Below the pieces are notes generated by a model. The model saw only the letters and a list, made by a program, of their open reading frames with translations, did not search any database and had not been told where the DNA came from. This document shows, one piece after another, positions 1 to 8,776 of a stretch of 64,000 bases of DNA. The DNA comes from Chloroflexota bacterium. Its GTDB lineage: Bacteria; Chloroflexota; Anaerolineae; J036; Brachytrichaceae. Location: assembly GCA_025354985.1 (NCBI GenBank), contig JANXLU010000012.1:121328-185327 (forward strand), given 5' to 3'. Both the position numbers and the translations under genes were made by a program. The first letter of the stretch is position 1, and every line of letters starts with the position of its first letter.

Positions 1-1085
1 TTTGCCACCGTTGTTCCGGCTTTTTTGTCGGTAACGGTCAATTCGAGCGCCTCCAGATTCTCCTGATTGGTGAAGTTCATATTCACCTTGAAACCGGAGC
101 CCGTCGGTATGATCCCCGCGATGTTGATGCTCGTCGGCTTGGGATACAGCTTTGAGGATGAAAACTCAATCGGGAATGTCGCGGCGGTTCCATCCTTCAT
201 CCGCACCGTCATGTCGCCGGTGATCTTGCCGGCCGGCACCCATACCGTCCAACCCGACAACCACTGGTTGTTGATCGCGCTCATCAGGTTGCTCGACGCA
301 AATGGATCATTCAGCCCACCTTCAACCACCACCCCCTTGGTGGGTACGGCAAACCGATTTAGATCTTCCGTGCGCGCCGCGTAGCCCTTGACAACCACCG
401 CATTGATTTGCACCTTGTTGTTGGCGGCCTCGGTCAGGATCGAATCCACGCTTGGCCGGCCACATGTGTCACTGCTCGCTGTCAGCACAATGACGCTCCG
501 GCGTCCATTAGCATTCGACAGGGTTCGCACCGCGGTATTGATACCTTCGTTCAGACAGCTGTTTCCGCTGGTTTTGGCGCCGAGCTTGGGGATTGCCTTG
601 GTGATCTTTTCGCGATCTTTTGTAAAACCTTCGACCGTGTTGATGTCATCCGAAAACGTCATCAGCTGGTAAAAGGCGGTTTCAGGGCCCTGTCCGAGCG
701 CATCGCGCAACCCATCCCGCAGGGCAGCAAAATCTTTCGGGCTGGCACCCAAAGTGGCGCTGGCATCAACCAGCAGCACAATGCTGCGTTCGTCCACAAC
801 CCGTTGGGCCTCGTTGGTATAGGTGTCGCGTCCAATCTTGAGCTCGGTACGATCGACGTCCGTTTTGCGCACCGATCCATTTACCGGATCAAGCACGCTA
901 AAGACCACCCGCAAACCAAGCCCGGGCACCGTGCTGTCCTTCGGAAATTGATCATCCACGGTAGTGATCTCGTGCACATACAGCGGCTTGACCGCGATTT
1001 GTGCGGCCATTTGCGCGGGAGCGCAAAATATCGCCGCACCGATCAACATGCAAAAGCCCGTTCGGAAAATGGTGTTGCCCCGCAT
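1..1085 (-). CDS. Exported von Willebrand factor type A (VWA) domain protein, partial
   Basis: The reading frame is open from an ATG at 1085 to the left edge of the window, so the C-terminus is missing (about 361 residues visible). The first ~29 residues form a signal peptide (MRGNTIFRTG, then a hydrophobic stretch ending AQMAAQ), so the protein should be exported. A VWA domain starts near residue 100 with the strand VVDERSIVLLVDASATLG; DASAT is a MIDAS-like DxSxT/S motif. TFSDD and LTASSDTCG supply the other expected metal-site regions. After the VWA fold comes a beta-rich segment. Such proteins usually bind ligands or take part in surface assembly, and the ligand cannot be read from the sequence. 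A TATAAT box lies about 35 nt upstream of the ATG. A second in-frame ATG twelve codons on is possible. Confidence 0.75.
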   Translation of the reverse strand, partial: MRGNTIFRTGFCMLIGAAIFCAPAQMAAQIAVKPLYVHEITTVDDQFPKDSTVPGLGLRVVFSVLDPVNGSVRKTDVDRTELKIGRDTYTNEAQRVVDERSIVLLVDASATLGASPKDFAALRDGLRDALGQGPETAFYQLMTFSDDINTVEGFTKDREKITKAIPKLGAKTSGNSCLNEGINTAVRTLSNANGRRSVIVLTASSDTCGRPSVDSILTEAANNKVQINAVVVKGYAARTEDLNRFAVPTKGVVVEGGLNDPFASSNLMSAINNQWLSGWTVWVPAGKITGDMTVRMKDGTAATFPIEFSSSKLYPKPTSINIAGIIPTGSGFKVNMNFTNQENLEALELTVTDKKAGTTVA

Positions 1086-1198
1086 ACAATTTTGGCGCTC
1101 ACTGGCGCTGGAAAAGATTATATGCGGCATCCCCAAAACTCGGTTAAGCTAAATTCGCGAAACTGCCGCAAACAAACGCAACAGGTACACTTCGTCGC

Positions 1199-3172
1199 GT
1201 GATTTCACTGACAAAGGCGCCCACCCGTGCACAGGCGCGGTGGTTGCTGTTGATCGTGCTATTGGCTGGGTTTGCCGCGCGGCTATACGCGTTTGATTCG
1301 ACCTATGTGGACTCGGACCGCGCCAATGTGCACGGCATCGGCATCGAGATTTTAGACAAGGTGCAGCAGGGGCGCATTACGGAGCTTCCGCTCTTTTCCG
1401 ATGCCAGTTCCATCCGGCTGCCCAATGGCCCGTTGGTGGCCTATCTGCTTGCCATTGTTGCCGCCGCCGATCGCGGTTTGACGATGGCCGTAATTTTTGG
1501 CCTTTTGCTAAATGTGTTGGTCGTGCCGCTCACGTTTATCGCCGGGCGAATGGTCATCAGCTGGTGGGGTGGTTGGTTTGCTGCCTTGATTGCGGCGGGC
1601 AGCAATTGGGCGGTATATATGGCCCGCGGCAGTTGGCACCCCGCATATATCGAGATGGGGTCCGTACTGGCATTTGTGTTGCTCCTGCGTGGTTTGCTTC
1701 GCAGCAGCAATCGGGCGCTGGTTGTCGGGATTGCGGTGTCGCTTTTGGTTGCGGCGGGCGATGTCAAAGGCTTTGCAGCACCGGCCCAGGCCATGGTGGC
1801 CACGTTCCTGGCCGGTGCGTTCCAAAAACAATTGCGACGTGGTTGGCTGGTGGGCCTGGCGCTCTGTCTTGTGTTGATTACCGGCTACGTGCTTGCATTG
1901 CAGTCAACCGGGCAGCTTGGCCTGCTCACAAACAACGGCCTCACCAAGATCGCCGAGGTTTCGTATGGTGCGGAGGAGCGGGTAGCACGCGACATCACCA
2001 CCTTTAACCGAGATATCTTTGGGCACGTTTCACGCCTGGCCAGCGGTGCGGACTACTATCGCATCTGGATATCGCCGGACACTTCGGGGTACTCATGGTT
2101 TGCACTATTGAACAACCTTGTCTCGGTCGCACTGGCCGCGTTAATGCTGCTAGGTGCGGTTCGGATCGTATTGTCCTGGCGCGTTTCACTCGTGGCGTTT
2201 ATTGGCGGGTGGGTGCTGCTCACCTGCGGCTTTCTGGCTGCGCTGACCATTGTCAGCCCAAACTTTCGAATTCCGCCATACTACGCGTTAACCATGTCAC
2301 CCGTGCCATACCTGCTGGCCGGACTCGGCGCACGTACTGTGCTGACTCGCGTGCGCTGGTCTCACTTGCCGGTGGTCGTATTGTGCTTGCTGATCATAGG
2401 TTGCGATTCGTGGAACTTTAACGCGGCGGCCCGGACGGCACTCCAACAGCAGATCCAGGAAGTGCGCTTTATCCCACTCCGCTGGGCTCGTGCGCTCGGC
2501 GCGGCATGGCGCGCCCAGTGCACCTATATGAGTGATTCACGGGATTGGTGGGATGTGAGCCTGATGCAAAGCTCTGATCGCATTTGGCGGGGCGGAGCGC
2601 ATAACAATCAGAACGGCAGCATTCATGAGTTCGCGCCCCTAGGTGGTGATTGCATCGTTGCCGACCCGGGTGGTGTGCCGCCCGCGCACACCGATAAATT
2701 TGTGACCGTTCTCGAAAACGGCAGCGCGGTGACCACTTGGCGCTCCTTGCCTTACACAACCACCGCAACCATGGGAATTCACAACAATTTGGGCTGGTCA
2801 CTGCTGGAGTTCCGTGCTACGGTGTCGGGCGGAAATCTAAACGTGCGCCATGTGTGGCGTATTGATCAACTACCGGATGAGCCCCACTATCTATGGATTT
2901 TCGCACCGTTTATCAAGCTGCTGGGCCCGGACGGCGGTGTCGTGGCTCAGCTTGATGGCGCGATCTCGATGGAAGGTCGGGAATGGAGGGCAAATAATAT
3001 TGTGTTTAGTGATGCGGTGATACCGTTGCCCGGGAAACTAAAGCCGGGCTCTTACCGCGCTATCGCAACCTTGTTCGATCCAAATCAAAAAAAGAATGCC
3101 GTATATTTCGCCGATGCGGAGCCTGGCAAGCCCATCCTGGAGCTTAGCCAGTCGATCGAGATAAAACCATGA
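1199..3172 (+). CDS. Multi-pass GT-C-like glycosyltransferase / membrane protein
   Basis: The protein has 657 residues. The first ~420 carry about ten hydrophobic segments separated by short loops, starting with LLLIVLLAGFAARLYAF. The first outer loop holds acidic residues (DSTYVDSDRAN) in the place where GT-C enzymes (dolichyl-phosphate-mannose mannosyltransferase / ArnT class) carry their catalytic Asp. The last ~220 residues are soluble and end in a beta-rich domain (LNVRHVWRIDQLPDEP, then LLGPDGGVVAQLDG). A similar arrangement recurs in the gene at 56754. The likely role is transfer of a lipid-linked sugar outside the membrane; the substrate is unknown. The start is GTG. A TACACT -10 box at 1186-1191 lies 7 nt before it, so the mRNA may be leaderless. 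The stop overlaps the next gene (ATGA). Confidence 0.6.
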   Translation: MISLTKAPTRAQARWLLLIVLLAGFAARLYAFDSTYVDSDRANVHGIGIEILDKVQQGRITELPLFSDASSIRLPNGPLVAYLLAIVAAADRGLTMAVIFGLLLNVLVVPLTFIAGRMVISWWGGWFAALIAAGSNWAVYMARGSWHPAYIEMGSVLAFVLLLRGLLRSSNRALVVGIAVSLLVAAGDVKGFAAPAQAMVATFLAGAFQKQLRRGWLVGLALCLVLITGYVLALQSTGQLGLLTNNGLTKIAEVSYGAEERVARDITTFNRDIFGHVSRLASGADYYRIWISPDTSGYSWFALLNNLVSVALAALMLLGAVRIVLSWRVSLVAFIGGWVLLTCGFLAALTIVSPNFRIPPYYALTMSPVPYLLAGLGARTVLTRVRWSHLPVVVLCLLIIGCDSWNFNAAARTALQQQIQEVRFIPLRWARALGAAWRAQCTYMSDSRDWWDVSLMQSSDRIWRGGAHNNQNGSIHEFAPLGGDCIVADPGGVPPAHTDKFVTVLENGSAVTTWRSLPYTTTATMGIHNNLGWSLLEFRATVSGGNLNVRHVWRIDQLPDEPHYLWIFAPFIKLLGPDGGVVAQLDGAISMEGREWRANNIVFSDAVIPLPGKLKPGSYRAIATLFDPNQKKNAVYFADAEPGKPILELSQSIEIKP

Positions 3173-4152
3173 CGATGCCCGAAAATTTATTCGCCTGCTG
3201 GCACCCGGTTGCGTATGCCCACATGCTGTTGGATAAGCCACTGTCGGTGAAGTTACTGGACAGGCTGCTCGTGATCTGGCGCGGGCGCGACCGTGTTCCG
3301 CACGCGATGGATGATCTGTGCATTCACCGCGGGACGGCGCTGTCACTCGGCGAGGTCAAGGGCGACGAGATCATGTGCCCTTATCACGGCTGGCGATACG
3401 ATGCAACCGGCGCCTGCACGCTGATTCCTCAAAGCCGCTTTGACAGCATCCCCACCAAGGCCCGCGTAAACTCCTTCCCTTGCGTCGAGCGCTATGGTCT
3501 GGTGTGGGTTACTCTGACCGAGCCGCTCCACCCGTTGCCGGAAATCCCCGAGTTGGAAAGCCCGGAGTGGAAGGTGGTGAACACCGGTCCATTTTCCTGG
3601 CAGTCCGATGCCTCACGCCAGCTGGAAAACTTTACCGACTTTGGGCACTTTCCGTGGGTGCATCCCGGTTTGCTGGGCGACCTAAACCGACCCGAGGTGC
3701 CCGATCACACGGTCACTATCGAAGGCCATGTGTTGCACTACACCATCGTGCGACCCGAGGCAGCGAACTCGGCAGACTTTCCCGTGTTTGCCAATGAAGC
3801 GGTTGAACAACCAATGCGCCGCAGCCGCTATGAGGTGCACCTGCCCTACACGATTGTGCTCCGCTTGGGGTGGGGCAAGACCAAGGGCATGGTGTATTTC
3901 TTTGTGTCGCAACCGGTCGCTGCAAATCGCTGCATTGGCTTTTGCATTATCGGGCGCAATTACGACTTCGACCAGCCAGACGATGTGCTGCAGAATTTCG
4001 AAAACGTCATCTTCAATCAAGATAAACGTATTGTCGAGTCACAGCGACCGGAGCAGGTTCCGTTTGACCTCGCCGCGGAATTGCACTTGAAATTTGACGC
4101 GGTGGCGATGGCTTATCGGCGCGCCATGACCGCCAATCGATTTTCGGATTGA
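3169..4152 (+). CDS. Rieske [2Fe-2S] ring-hydroxylating oxygenase, alpha-subunit type
   Basis: This 327-residue protein matches the Rieske non-haem iron oxygenase plan. The N-terminal Rieske centre has ligands C51/H53 (CIHRG) and C70/H73 (CPYHGW). The catalytic domain has the mononuclear iron motif ENFTDFGHFPWVH, with H160 and H165 as ligands and D157 as the bridging Asp. The family hydroxylates or O-demethylates aromatic and related substrates with O2 and electrons from a separate reductase; no reductase gene is nearby. The length fits the vanillate demethylase / pheophorbide oxygenase-like branch better than the larger naphthalene-type enzymes. Its ATG overlaps the stop of the GT-C gene, suggesting translational coupling, although a functional link to that membrane protein is not obvious. 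The substrate is unknown. Confidence 0.85.
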   Translation: MTMPENLFACWHPVAYAHMLLDKPLSVKLLDRLLVIWRGRDRVPHAMDDLCIHRGTALSLGEVKGDEIMCPYHGWRYDATGACTLIPQSRFDSIPTKARVNSFPCVERYGLVWVTLTEPLHPLPEIPELESPEWKVVNTGPFSWQSDASRQLENFTDFGHFPWVHPGLLGDLNRPEVPDHTVTIEGHVLHYTIVRPEAANSADFPVFANEAVEQPMRRSRYEVHLPYTIVLRLGWGKTKGMVYFFVSQPVAANRCIGFCIIGRNYDFDQPDDVLQNFENVIFNQDKRIVESQRPEQVPFDLAAELHLKFDAVAMAYRRAMTANRFSD

Positions 4153-4195
4153 TGGGCGCGTGATATTCGCACTCGCCCATCAATCGGTGTCCGCC

Positions 4196-4903
4196 TTAGT
4201 CCCAGCGTTCCGTCAAGCGTTCGCGCGCCTCTTCCACGCCGACTTTCCACAAGGCCAGCATATCCTCATCCGGGCGCTGATACAGACCCGCGAAGTTGCC
4301 GTCACCAAGGACTGCGCGCATGGCGACCGGCGGCAAGTGACGTGAACGGGCCACATCCACCGGGGTCTTGCTCCCAGTTGGTACGGCCACACCGGCGAGC
4401 CGCGTCCAAGGAAAGTTTTCCATCCAGCTGGCATGCGATGCCACGATATCGGTCGCCTGCACCTGCGCCCACGTGCGTGGCGCGTTCCACCAATTGTGGA
4501 ATTTCACGCGCACACCAGATGATGCGTGATCCGCCACCCACTCTTCGGCAAACGCGCCGGCGGGTGAGTTGCCCCCGTGCCCGTTTACGATTAGGATACG
4601 CTTAAATCCCTGCTCAGCCAGGCCGTCCAACACATCACCAATCACCGCAAGATAGGTGCGCTGGCGCAGGCTGATGGTTCCGGGATAGGCGCGAAAATAG
4701 GGTGTCAGCCCATAGGGCATCACCGGGAACACCGGGATGCCCAACGGCTCGGCCGCCTCGGTGGCAATGCGCTCGGCGAGAATGCCGTCCACAAACAGGC
4801 TGAGATACCCGTGTTGCTCGGTGCTGCCAAGCGGCAGCACACATTGATCGTTGGTGCGCAGATAGGCTTCCACCTGCATCCAGTTCATGTATTTAATATT
4901 CAT
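4196..4903 (-). CDS. Creatininase family protein
   Basis: This 235-residue protein has the creatininase / MftE-type signature: LPLGSTEQHG with E29 and H31, D39 in LFVDG, and the glycine-rich NGHGGN loop near the middle. These residues bind two metal ions in creatininase, which hydrolyses a cyclic amide. The family also includes mycofactocin-peptide and pyrimidine-pathway hydrolases, so creatinine is not certain as the substrate. Its start overlaps the stop of the amidinotransferase upstream (shared ATGA at 4900-4903). The two are therefore almost certainly co-translated, pointing to a pathway for guanidino or cyclic amide compounds. It is the last gene of the leftward cluster. Confidence 0.82.
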   Translation of the reverse strand: MNIKYMNWMQVEAYLRTNDQCVLPLGSTEQHGYLSLFVDGILAERIATEAAEPLGIPVFPVMPYGLTPYFRAYPGTISLRQRTYLAVIGDVLDGLAEQGFKRILIVNGHGGNSPAGAFAEEWVADHASSGVRVKFHNWWNAPRTWAQVQATDIVASHASWMENFPWTRLAGVAVPTGSKTPVDVARSRHLPPVAMRAVLGDGNFAGLYQRPDEDMLALWKVGVEEARERLTERWD

Positions 4904-5868
4904 AAATTTGCCATTAGTTCCCTTTCAATAATTCCGGTCAAGCATCCTATTGCTCCGCTGGCTTTACCCAGTTCTGAAACATCGACCATGACACATTCGA
5001 CACCGTGGTCTTCGTAGTATTTTCGGCTGATGGGGTTGCCACTGGGTGTCATGACCTTACGTGGACCCAGGGTGACCATGTTAAAGGCGAACCCGTCCCG
5101 TGCCTCCACCTCGTCGGGTACCCACAGAATTTCATAGCCATGGTCGCGCAATACATCAACCGCCACGTGTGAAATGCGGGTCTGCCAGCATAACGCAAGG
5201 TTGTTATCCAAGATACGCAGCATTCCCATCAAATGCATACTGCCATAAGGCAGCTGGATCTGTAGCGCGCGCACCCCCATGGCGTGCAACGTAGCCTCAA
5301 TTTGGTGAAACCCCTCATCATTGGTACGCAAACCACGTGCAACCAATGCCAGCTTTGGGGTAATCCAGATCAAGTCAGCGCCTTCAAACGTGCCGTGCCC
5401 GCCAATCGTCTTCGTTATCGGCATACCCATCCGACCGATTGCTTGTGACGCCCAGCGCTCTTCACCCGCTCGGATGGTGCTGGCCGGTCGGGCGACAATG
5501 GCCCCTTCTGGCGCCATTACAAACACATCCGCCATAAACATTTGATTTGGGGTTGCGTTGCCCGGATGCCCCAAATCAAATACGGTCACGCCATGGTCGC
5601 GATAGGCCTGAACAAGCGCATCATGTTGGGCTTGTGCCCGACCCACGTCCAAAACATCCAACATTTGAACCTTGTTAAAGTCCGTATGGGATGCCAGAAG
5701 TTCATTGCCGGGACGATGCATCAACACACTTTTTAGGCGCGCAAATTCGCTGTCAATGCCACAGCTTGACCATAGCGTGCCAATTTCGGCCGCAGCTGCC
5801 AATGTGCGGGGTGACCAGCCTGGTCCGCCATACGCGGCCTTGTTTTGGGGATTGGTTCTGTCTGCCAT
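4900..5868 (-). CDS. Amidinotransferase / dimethylarginine dimethylaminohydrolase-like enzyme
   Basis: The protein has 322 residues with the guanidine-modifying (GME) pentein features. The N-terminal strand is EFARLKSVLMHRPG. The substrate-binding motif is GGHGTFEGAD, and the catalytic His region is YGSMHLMGML. The C-terminal nucleophile is C309 in GAIGCLTG. Family members hydrolyse or transfer the guanidino group of arginine derivatives (arginine deiminase, DDAH, amidinotransferases) through a thiouronium intermediate. The overlapping creatininase gene supports guanidino-compound metabolism. A TATAAA box (5874-5879, minus strand) ends 5 nt before the ATG, so this gene probably has its own leaderless promoter rather than only read-through from 5920-6738. 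Confidence 0.82.
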   Translation of the reverse strand: MADRTNPQNKAAYGGPGWSPRTLAAAAEIGTLWSSCGIDSEFARLKSVLMHRPGNELLASHTDFNKVQMLDVLDVGRAQAQHDALVQAYRDHGVTVFDLGHPGNATPNQMFMADVFVMAPEGAIVARPASTIRAGEERWASQAIGRMGMPITKTIGGHGTFEGADLIWITPKLALVARGLRTNDEGFHQIEATLHAMGVRALQIQLPYGSMHLMGMLRILDNNLALCWQTRISHVAVDVLRDHGYEILWVPDEVEARDGFAFNMVTLGPRKVMTPSGNPISRKYYEDHGVECVMVDVSELGKASGAIGCLTGIIERELMANL

Positions 5869-5873
5869 CAGAT

Positions 5874-5879
5874 TTTATA
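5874..5879 (-). promoter_or_regulatory. -10 box of the amidinotransferase-creatininase pair
   Basis: TATAAA reads on the minus strand and ends 5 nt before the ATG at 5868, predicting transcription start at or very near the start codon. No convincing -35 hexamer is visible. Confidence 0.5.
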
Positions 5880-5919
5880 AGCGTAATTATCTTTCGTTGA
5901 AGGGTGTTTGTAAGTGGAT

Positions 5920-6738
5920 TTAGGCGCCCAACGTACTGGCCACATCGGTCATGCGCCTAAACTGAAAATTAAGTGATTGGCAGTATTGCACAAATCGTTC
6001 CAGCAGATCCATGCCATGTGCCCGTCCGATGACCTGGGGATGCATAAGCACGGTCAGCACGCCATTTTCCTCGTGTTCGTGCATCCACCGCGCATGGGTT
6101 GTCCAAATTTCATACACCTTGCTGGGCGCACTTGTGCCATTGCGATAGGGGCTGAAATTAAAGTTAAAGTGCACCCAGTCGTCAAACTCATATTGGGTGG
6201 GCAGTTCCCATAGCTTTGATTCGCGACCTTTGATTAGCGACTGTTGCCGCGAAACCACGTCGCCGATGCGCGGATGATACGGATGAAAGTCATCACCCTT
6301 AAAGCTTGAATCATACAGAAAGCCATACTCTTCCAATAACGCAAGCGTGTGCGAGCTTTGCCCGCCGGTGCGGAACCCGGTCGGGCGCACGCCAAAACGG
6401 GCCAGCGCCTCAAGACCACGTTCAAGATCGCGCCGTTCCTCATCCAGGGTCAGGCCGATCGGTTCGATGTGGGCGTAGGTGTGGTGCGCCACCTCATGAC
6501 CGGCATCCACAATCGTGCGGGTAACTTCTGGGAAGGAATCGGCCGTGTGCCCGGGGACAAAAAAGGTTGCGGAAAGTTTATGCTCCTTAAGCAGCTTGAG
6601 CACCCGCGGCACCCCAACGCGTGCACCAAACTCGCCACGTTGGAGCATGTTTGGCGAAACATTATCACCATACTCCAGCCAAACGGAAAGCGCATCAAAA
6701 TCAAACGACAGGCAGACGGTCGATGGTGATGCGCTCAT
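5920..6738 (-). CDS. Polysaccharide deacetylase family protein (PuuE / cyclic imide hydrolase-like)
   Basis: The 272-residue NodB-fold protein opens with VCLSFDFDALS, whose DFD matches the metal/catalytic Asp motif. It carries the HHTYAH motif, with the His pair binding metal, and a GFRTGG loop. Length and N-terminal pattern resemble the PuuE allantoinase and cyclic imide hydrolase branch more than peptidoglycan or chitin deacetylases, and there is no signal peptide, so it is likely cytoplasmic. Its neighbours, an amidinotransferase and a creatininase, fit hydrolysis of C-N bonds in small nitrogen compounds. The ATG overlaps the stop of the DUF1003 gene by one base (TGATG), indicating coupling to it; a 51-nt gap with a new promoter follows. 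Confidence 0.75.
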   Translation of the reverse strand: MSASPSTVCLSFDFDALSVWLEYGDNVSPNMLQRGEFGARVGVPRVLKLLKEHKLSATFFVPGHTADSFPEVTRTIVDAGHEVAHHTYAHIEPIGLTLDEERRDLERGLEALARFGVRPTGFRTGGQSSHTLALLEEYGFLYDSSFKGDDFHPYHPRIGDVVSRQQSLIKGRESKLWELPTQYEFDDWVHFNFNFSPYRNGTSAPSKVYEIWTTHARWMHEHEENGVLTVLMHPQVIGRAHGMDLLERFVQYCQSLNFQFRRMTDVASTLGA

Positions 6739-7562
6739 CAGGTGAGGCCCTTTTCCATGAGTAGGTCCAGTTTCTGCTCAAGGTTGCCTACTTTTTCCAG
6801 CAACTGGCTCACTTCCAGCTCGGCCTTCAGGTTCACGTTGTAATCCATCTCGCTGCGCAGCCGATCCTTTGTGTCCTGCCGGTTCTGGCTCATCATGATC
6901 ACCGGGGCTTGGATCGCGGCCAGCATTGATAGAAAAAGGTTTAGCAAAATAAAGGGATATACATCCCAGGCGTTGTTGCCAAGGATCACATTGGCACTGA
7001 TCCAAATAACGAGAATGGCGCCAAAGGTTCCGATAAACCGCCACGATCCGCCAAAGCGCGCCACCATGTCCGCCACCCGATCTCCCAAGGTTTCCTTTTC
7101 TTCCATCATGACGTTTAAGTTCTGCGTCACCCGTCCGCGGATCAATTCTTGCGTGGCGCGCATTTGCCTGCCGCTCATGGTCAGCAAATCCATGGCCGCA
7201 CCCGGTTTTTTCTGAAAGAGCACGGTCAGATCATTGCGATCAATTTCAATCGCGCATGTTGCCTCAACAGCAACCGCCGTGGTCAGGTGGGGCGCGGCAG
7301 CCAGCATGCTGCTCAATCCAAAAATGTCGCCTTGTGAAGCCACATCAACCTGCACTTCATTGCCATCCCCATCCACCATGGTCACGCGCACAACGCCATG
7401 TTGCACCACGTACGCGCGTTGGCTTGCGTCACCCATTTTGTAGATCGTTTCCGCTGCGCCAAAGTTGCGCACTTCCACTTGTTGTGACAGGATCAGACGC
7501 TCATCGGGGTCGAGCAGCGCAAACAAAGGGACATCGGAGAAAATTTCTGGATCGGTTGCCAT
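6738..7562 (-). CDS. Cyclic-nucleotide-binding domain fused to DUF1003 membrane domain
   Basis: Residues ~10-125 form a cNMP-binding (CAP_ED) domain, with FSDVPLFALLDPDERLIL at its start and the phosphate-cassette-like region GDIFGLSSMLAAAPHLTT. DUF1003 follows at ~155-240. It contains two transmembrane helices (FIGTFGAILVIWISANVIL; YPFILLNLFLSMLAAIQAPV) and the conserved MMSQNRQ segment. The C-terminus is a coiled coil (ELEVSQLLEKVGNLEQKLDLL). It is an inner-membrane protein, probably a ligand sensor or small channel-like protein; the function is unknown. I chose the ATG at 7562 over an upstream TTG because a TACACT -10 box (7569-7574, minus) ends 6 nt before it. It is divergent from the lycopene cyclase gene, with only 23 nt between start codons. 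Confidence 0.8.
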   Translation of the reverse strand: MATDPEIFSDVPLFALLDPDERLILSQQVEVRNFGAAETIYKMGDASQRAYVVQHGVVRVTMVDGDGNEVQVDVASQGDIFGLSSMLAAAPHLTTAVAVEATCAIEIDRNDLTVLFQKKPGAAMDLLTMSGRQMRATQELIRGRVTQNLNVMMEEKETLGDRVADMVARFGGSWRFIGTFGAILVIWISANVILGNNAWDVYPFILLNLFLSMLAAIQAPVIMMSQNRQDTKDRLRSEMDYNVNLKAELEVSQLLEKVGNLEQKLDLLMEKGLT

Positions 7563-7585
7563 GCTCCGAGTGTACCTGTGAAACA

Positions 7586-8776
7586 ATGTTGCACGTGCCC
7601 GATTTTGACTACATCATTGCAGGCGCCGGCGCCGCCGGGGTTCACCTGCTGGATCAGTTGATCCGCGCAAATCTACAACACAAACGGGTGCTGATCGTGG
7701 ATCACGCCGCGCTTGGCGCCGTGGATCGCACGTGGTGCTTTTGGGAGGATCACACCAACGATCTGGAATCCCTGGTGTATCGCACCTGGTCCAATGCGGA
7801 TGTCATGAACGACTCCCGTGCGCTCCGGCTAAGCCTTGCGCCATTTAGCTACAAAATGATCCGGGGCGGAGATTTCTTTGCGTATGCGCGCGACCTAATC
7901 GCAAAAGAACCAAACGTAGTATTTCGCACGGGTATTGCGTCTGATGCTCGAACCGAGGACCACTCAGCCAAGGTGCTCATCGACGGCCAACCAGTCTCGG
8001 CGGAGTATGTGTTCAGCAGTCTCCCCAGCGAGCCCGTTGGCGGTGGCGTTTCTCTGGTGCAGCACTTCTATGGGGCGGATATTACGACCGTCCAGCGATG
8101 GTTTGACCCGACATGCGCGACCCTGATGGATTTTCGCCTGCCACAGCACGACGAGACACGGTTTTGCTATGTGCTGCCATACAGCCCAACGTCGGCCTTG
8201 GTTGAGTTCACCGTGTTCTCTCCGCGCGTTTTGCCACATGCCGCATATTTGCCCGAATGGCACGATTATGTCTCCCGCATACTACGGCTTGATTCGCGTG
8301 ATTACACCGTTGATCGTGAGGAGTGGGGCGCAATCCCAATGACCGACGCGCGCTTCCCAACTGGAGCCGGCGCTCGGGTGGTGAATTTAGGCACCGCTGG
8401 TGGTTTGACCAAGCCCAGCACTGGCTACACATTCCTACGCACGCAGGATCACGCGCGCAGAATCGCACGTGCGCTGGCACACGGGCGCAGTCCGCTCCAC
8501 CAGCACGCGACCGGCCCCGGCCGGCACCGCTTGTTTGATGCTGTTTTCCTGAACGTGCTTGGTCACCACCGGCAGGATGGCGCAGCTATTTTTACCGGGC
8601 TCTTCGCCCGCAACCCCACCCACCGCGTATTCCGTTTTCTGGATGAACGCACGAGCTTGACGGATGATATTCGACTGATGGCGGGTGTGTCCCGTCAAGC
8701 TTTCCTAGCCGCGGTTTGGGATGTGGCCCGGCACACGATTGCCGCACCGCTTGGATCAGGCCGCAAAACCGGTTAA
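7586..8776 (+). CDS. crtY: Lycopene cyclase, CrtY/CrtL type
   Basis: The 396-residue flavoprotein begins with a dinucleotide-binding motif (YIIAGAGAAGVHLLDQLI). It has the family motifs RTWCFWED, REEWGAIPMTD (the catalytic Glu region) and GTAGGLTKPSTGYTFLR. The expected reaction is FAD-dependent cyclisation of lycopene end groups to beta- or gamma-carotene at the membrane. No other carotenoid genes are in the window, so it is an orphan locus. The ATG at 7586 fits the family N-terminus; the frame is open further upstream, but that region is antisense to the DUF1003 gene. The stop overlaps the convergent methyltransferase gene by 4 bp. Confidence 0.82.
   Translation: MLHVPDFDYIIAGAGAAGVHLLDQLIRANLQHKRVLIVDHAALGAVDRTWCFWEDHTNDLESLVYRTWSNADVMNDSRALRLSLAPFSYKMIRGGDFFAYARDLIAKEPNVVFRTGIASDARTEDHSAKVLIDGQPVSAEYVFSSLPSEPVGGGVSLVQHFYGADITTVQRWFDPTCATLMDFRLPQHDETRFCYVLPYSPTSALVEFTVFSPRVLPHAAYLPEWHDYVSRILRLDSRDYTVDREEWGAIPMTDARFPTGAGARVVNLGTAGGLTKPSTGYTFLRTQDHARRIARALAHGRSPLHQHATGPGRHRLFDAVFLNVLGHHRQDGAAIFTGLFARNPTHRVFRFLDERTSLTDDIRLMAGVSRQAFLAAVWDVARHTIAAPLGSGRKTG

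Noticed and set aside
408..1202. Long rightward open frame of 264 codons
   Set aside because: It is antisense to the VWA protein, whose leftward frame has a signal peptide, MIDAS motif and normal composition; this frame has none.
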